Shown here: piece after piece, positions 6,292 to 6,293 of the stretch
Position numbering within the stretch: the first letter of the stretch is position 1
Layout: each line of letters begins with the position of its first letter
Source of the DNA: a bacterium
Lineage (GTDB): Bacteria; Ratteibacteria; UBA8468; B48-G9; JAFGKM01
NCBI GenBank assembly: GCA_035371905.1
Contig: DAORXQ010000092.1
Span: 1-6,293, forward strand
Reading direction: 5' to 3'
Length of the DNA: 6,293 bases
Program-made: the position numbers and the translations under genes
Notes under the pieces: model-generated
Told to the model about the DNA's origin: nothing
The model's database searches: none
Seen by the model: the letters and a program-made list of their open reading frames with translations, nothing else

Positions 6292-6293
6292 TG

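Overview
The window is AT-rich bacterial DNA (by eye below one-third G+C), almost completely coding. Arginine is written mostly as AGA, isoleucine very often as ATA, and lysine is abundant. TAA, TAG and TGA all serve as stops, which fits the standard bacterial code. This usage is common in low-GC bacteria, including several thermophilic and uncultivated lineages, but the sequence does not identify a phylum. The organism makes peptidoglycan and divides with SEDS-family proteins.

Plus strand, 1-4355: five head-to-tail genes that overlap at every junction, so probably one transcript. They are the last 17 codons of mraY, complete murD, complete ftsW, a HAD hydrolase of the beta-phosphoglucomutase type, and a fold-type I aminotransferase closest to AlaC. 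mraY-murD-ftsW is the classic order of the division and cell wall (dcw) cluster. In the canonical cluster murG and murC follow; here the HAD enzyme and the aminotransferase take that place. MraY makes lipid I, MurD adds D-glutamate to UDP-MurNAc-L-Ala, and FtsW polymerises lipid II at the septum. An AlaC-type enzyme could supply alanine, a peptidoglycan precursor, but that link is inferred from position only.

Minus strand, 6291-4358: three genes reading back toward the first group. They are the C-terminal end of an unrecognised protein, a nitrilase-superfamily amidohydrolase, and a Cof-type (HAD-IIB) phosphatase. Spacings of 24 and 17 bases suggest an operon. Its pathway cannot be told from the sequence.

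The two groups converge at 4355/4358 with only two bases between stop codons and no obvious intrinsic terminator. I see no tRNA, rRNA, CRISPR array, insertion sequence, riboswitch or promoter inside the window; both operons probably start outside it. No non-coding gap exceeds 24 bases. I find no convincing sign of an undescribed system. The points most worth checking are the replacement of murG by a HAD gene and alaC, and the small sequence oddities in MurD.
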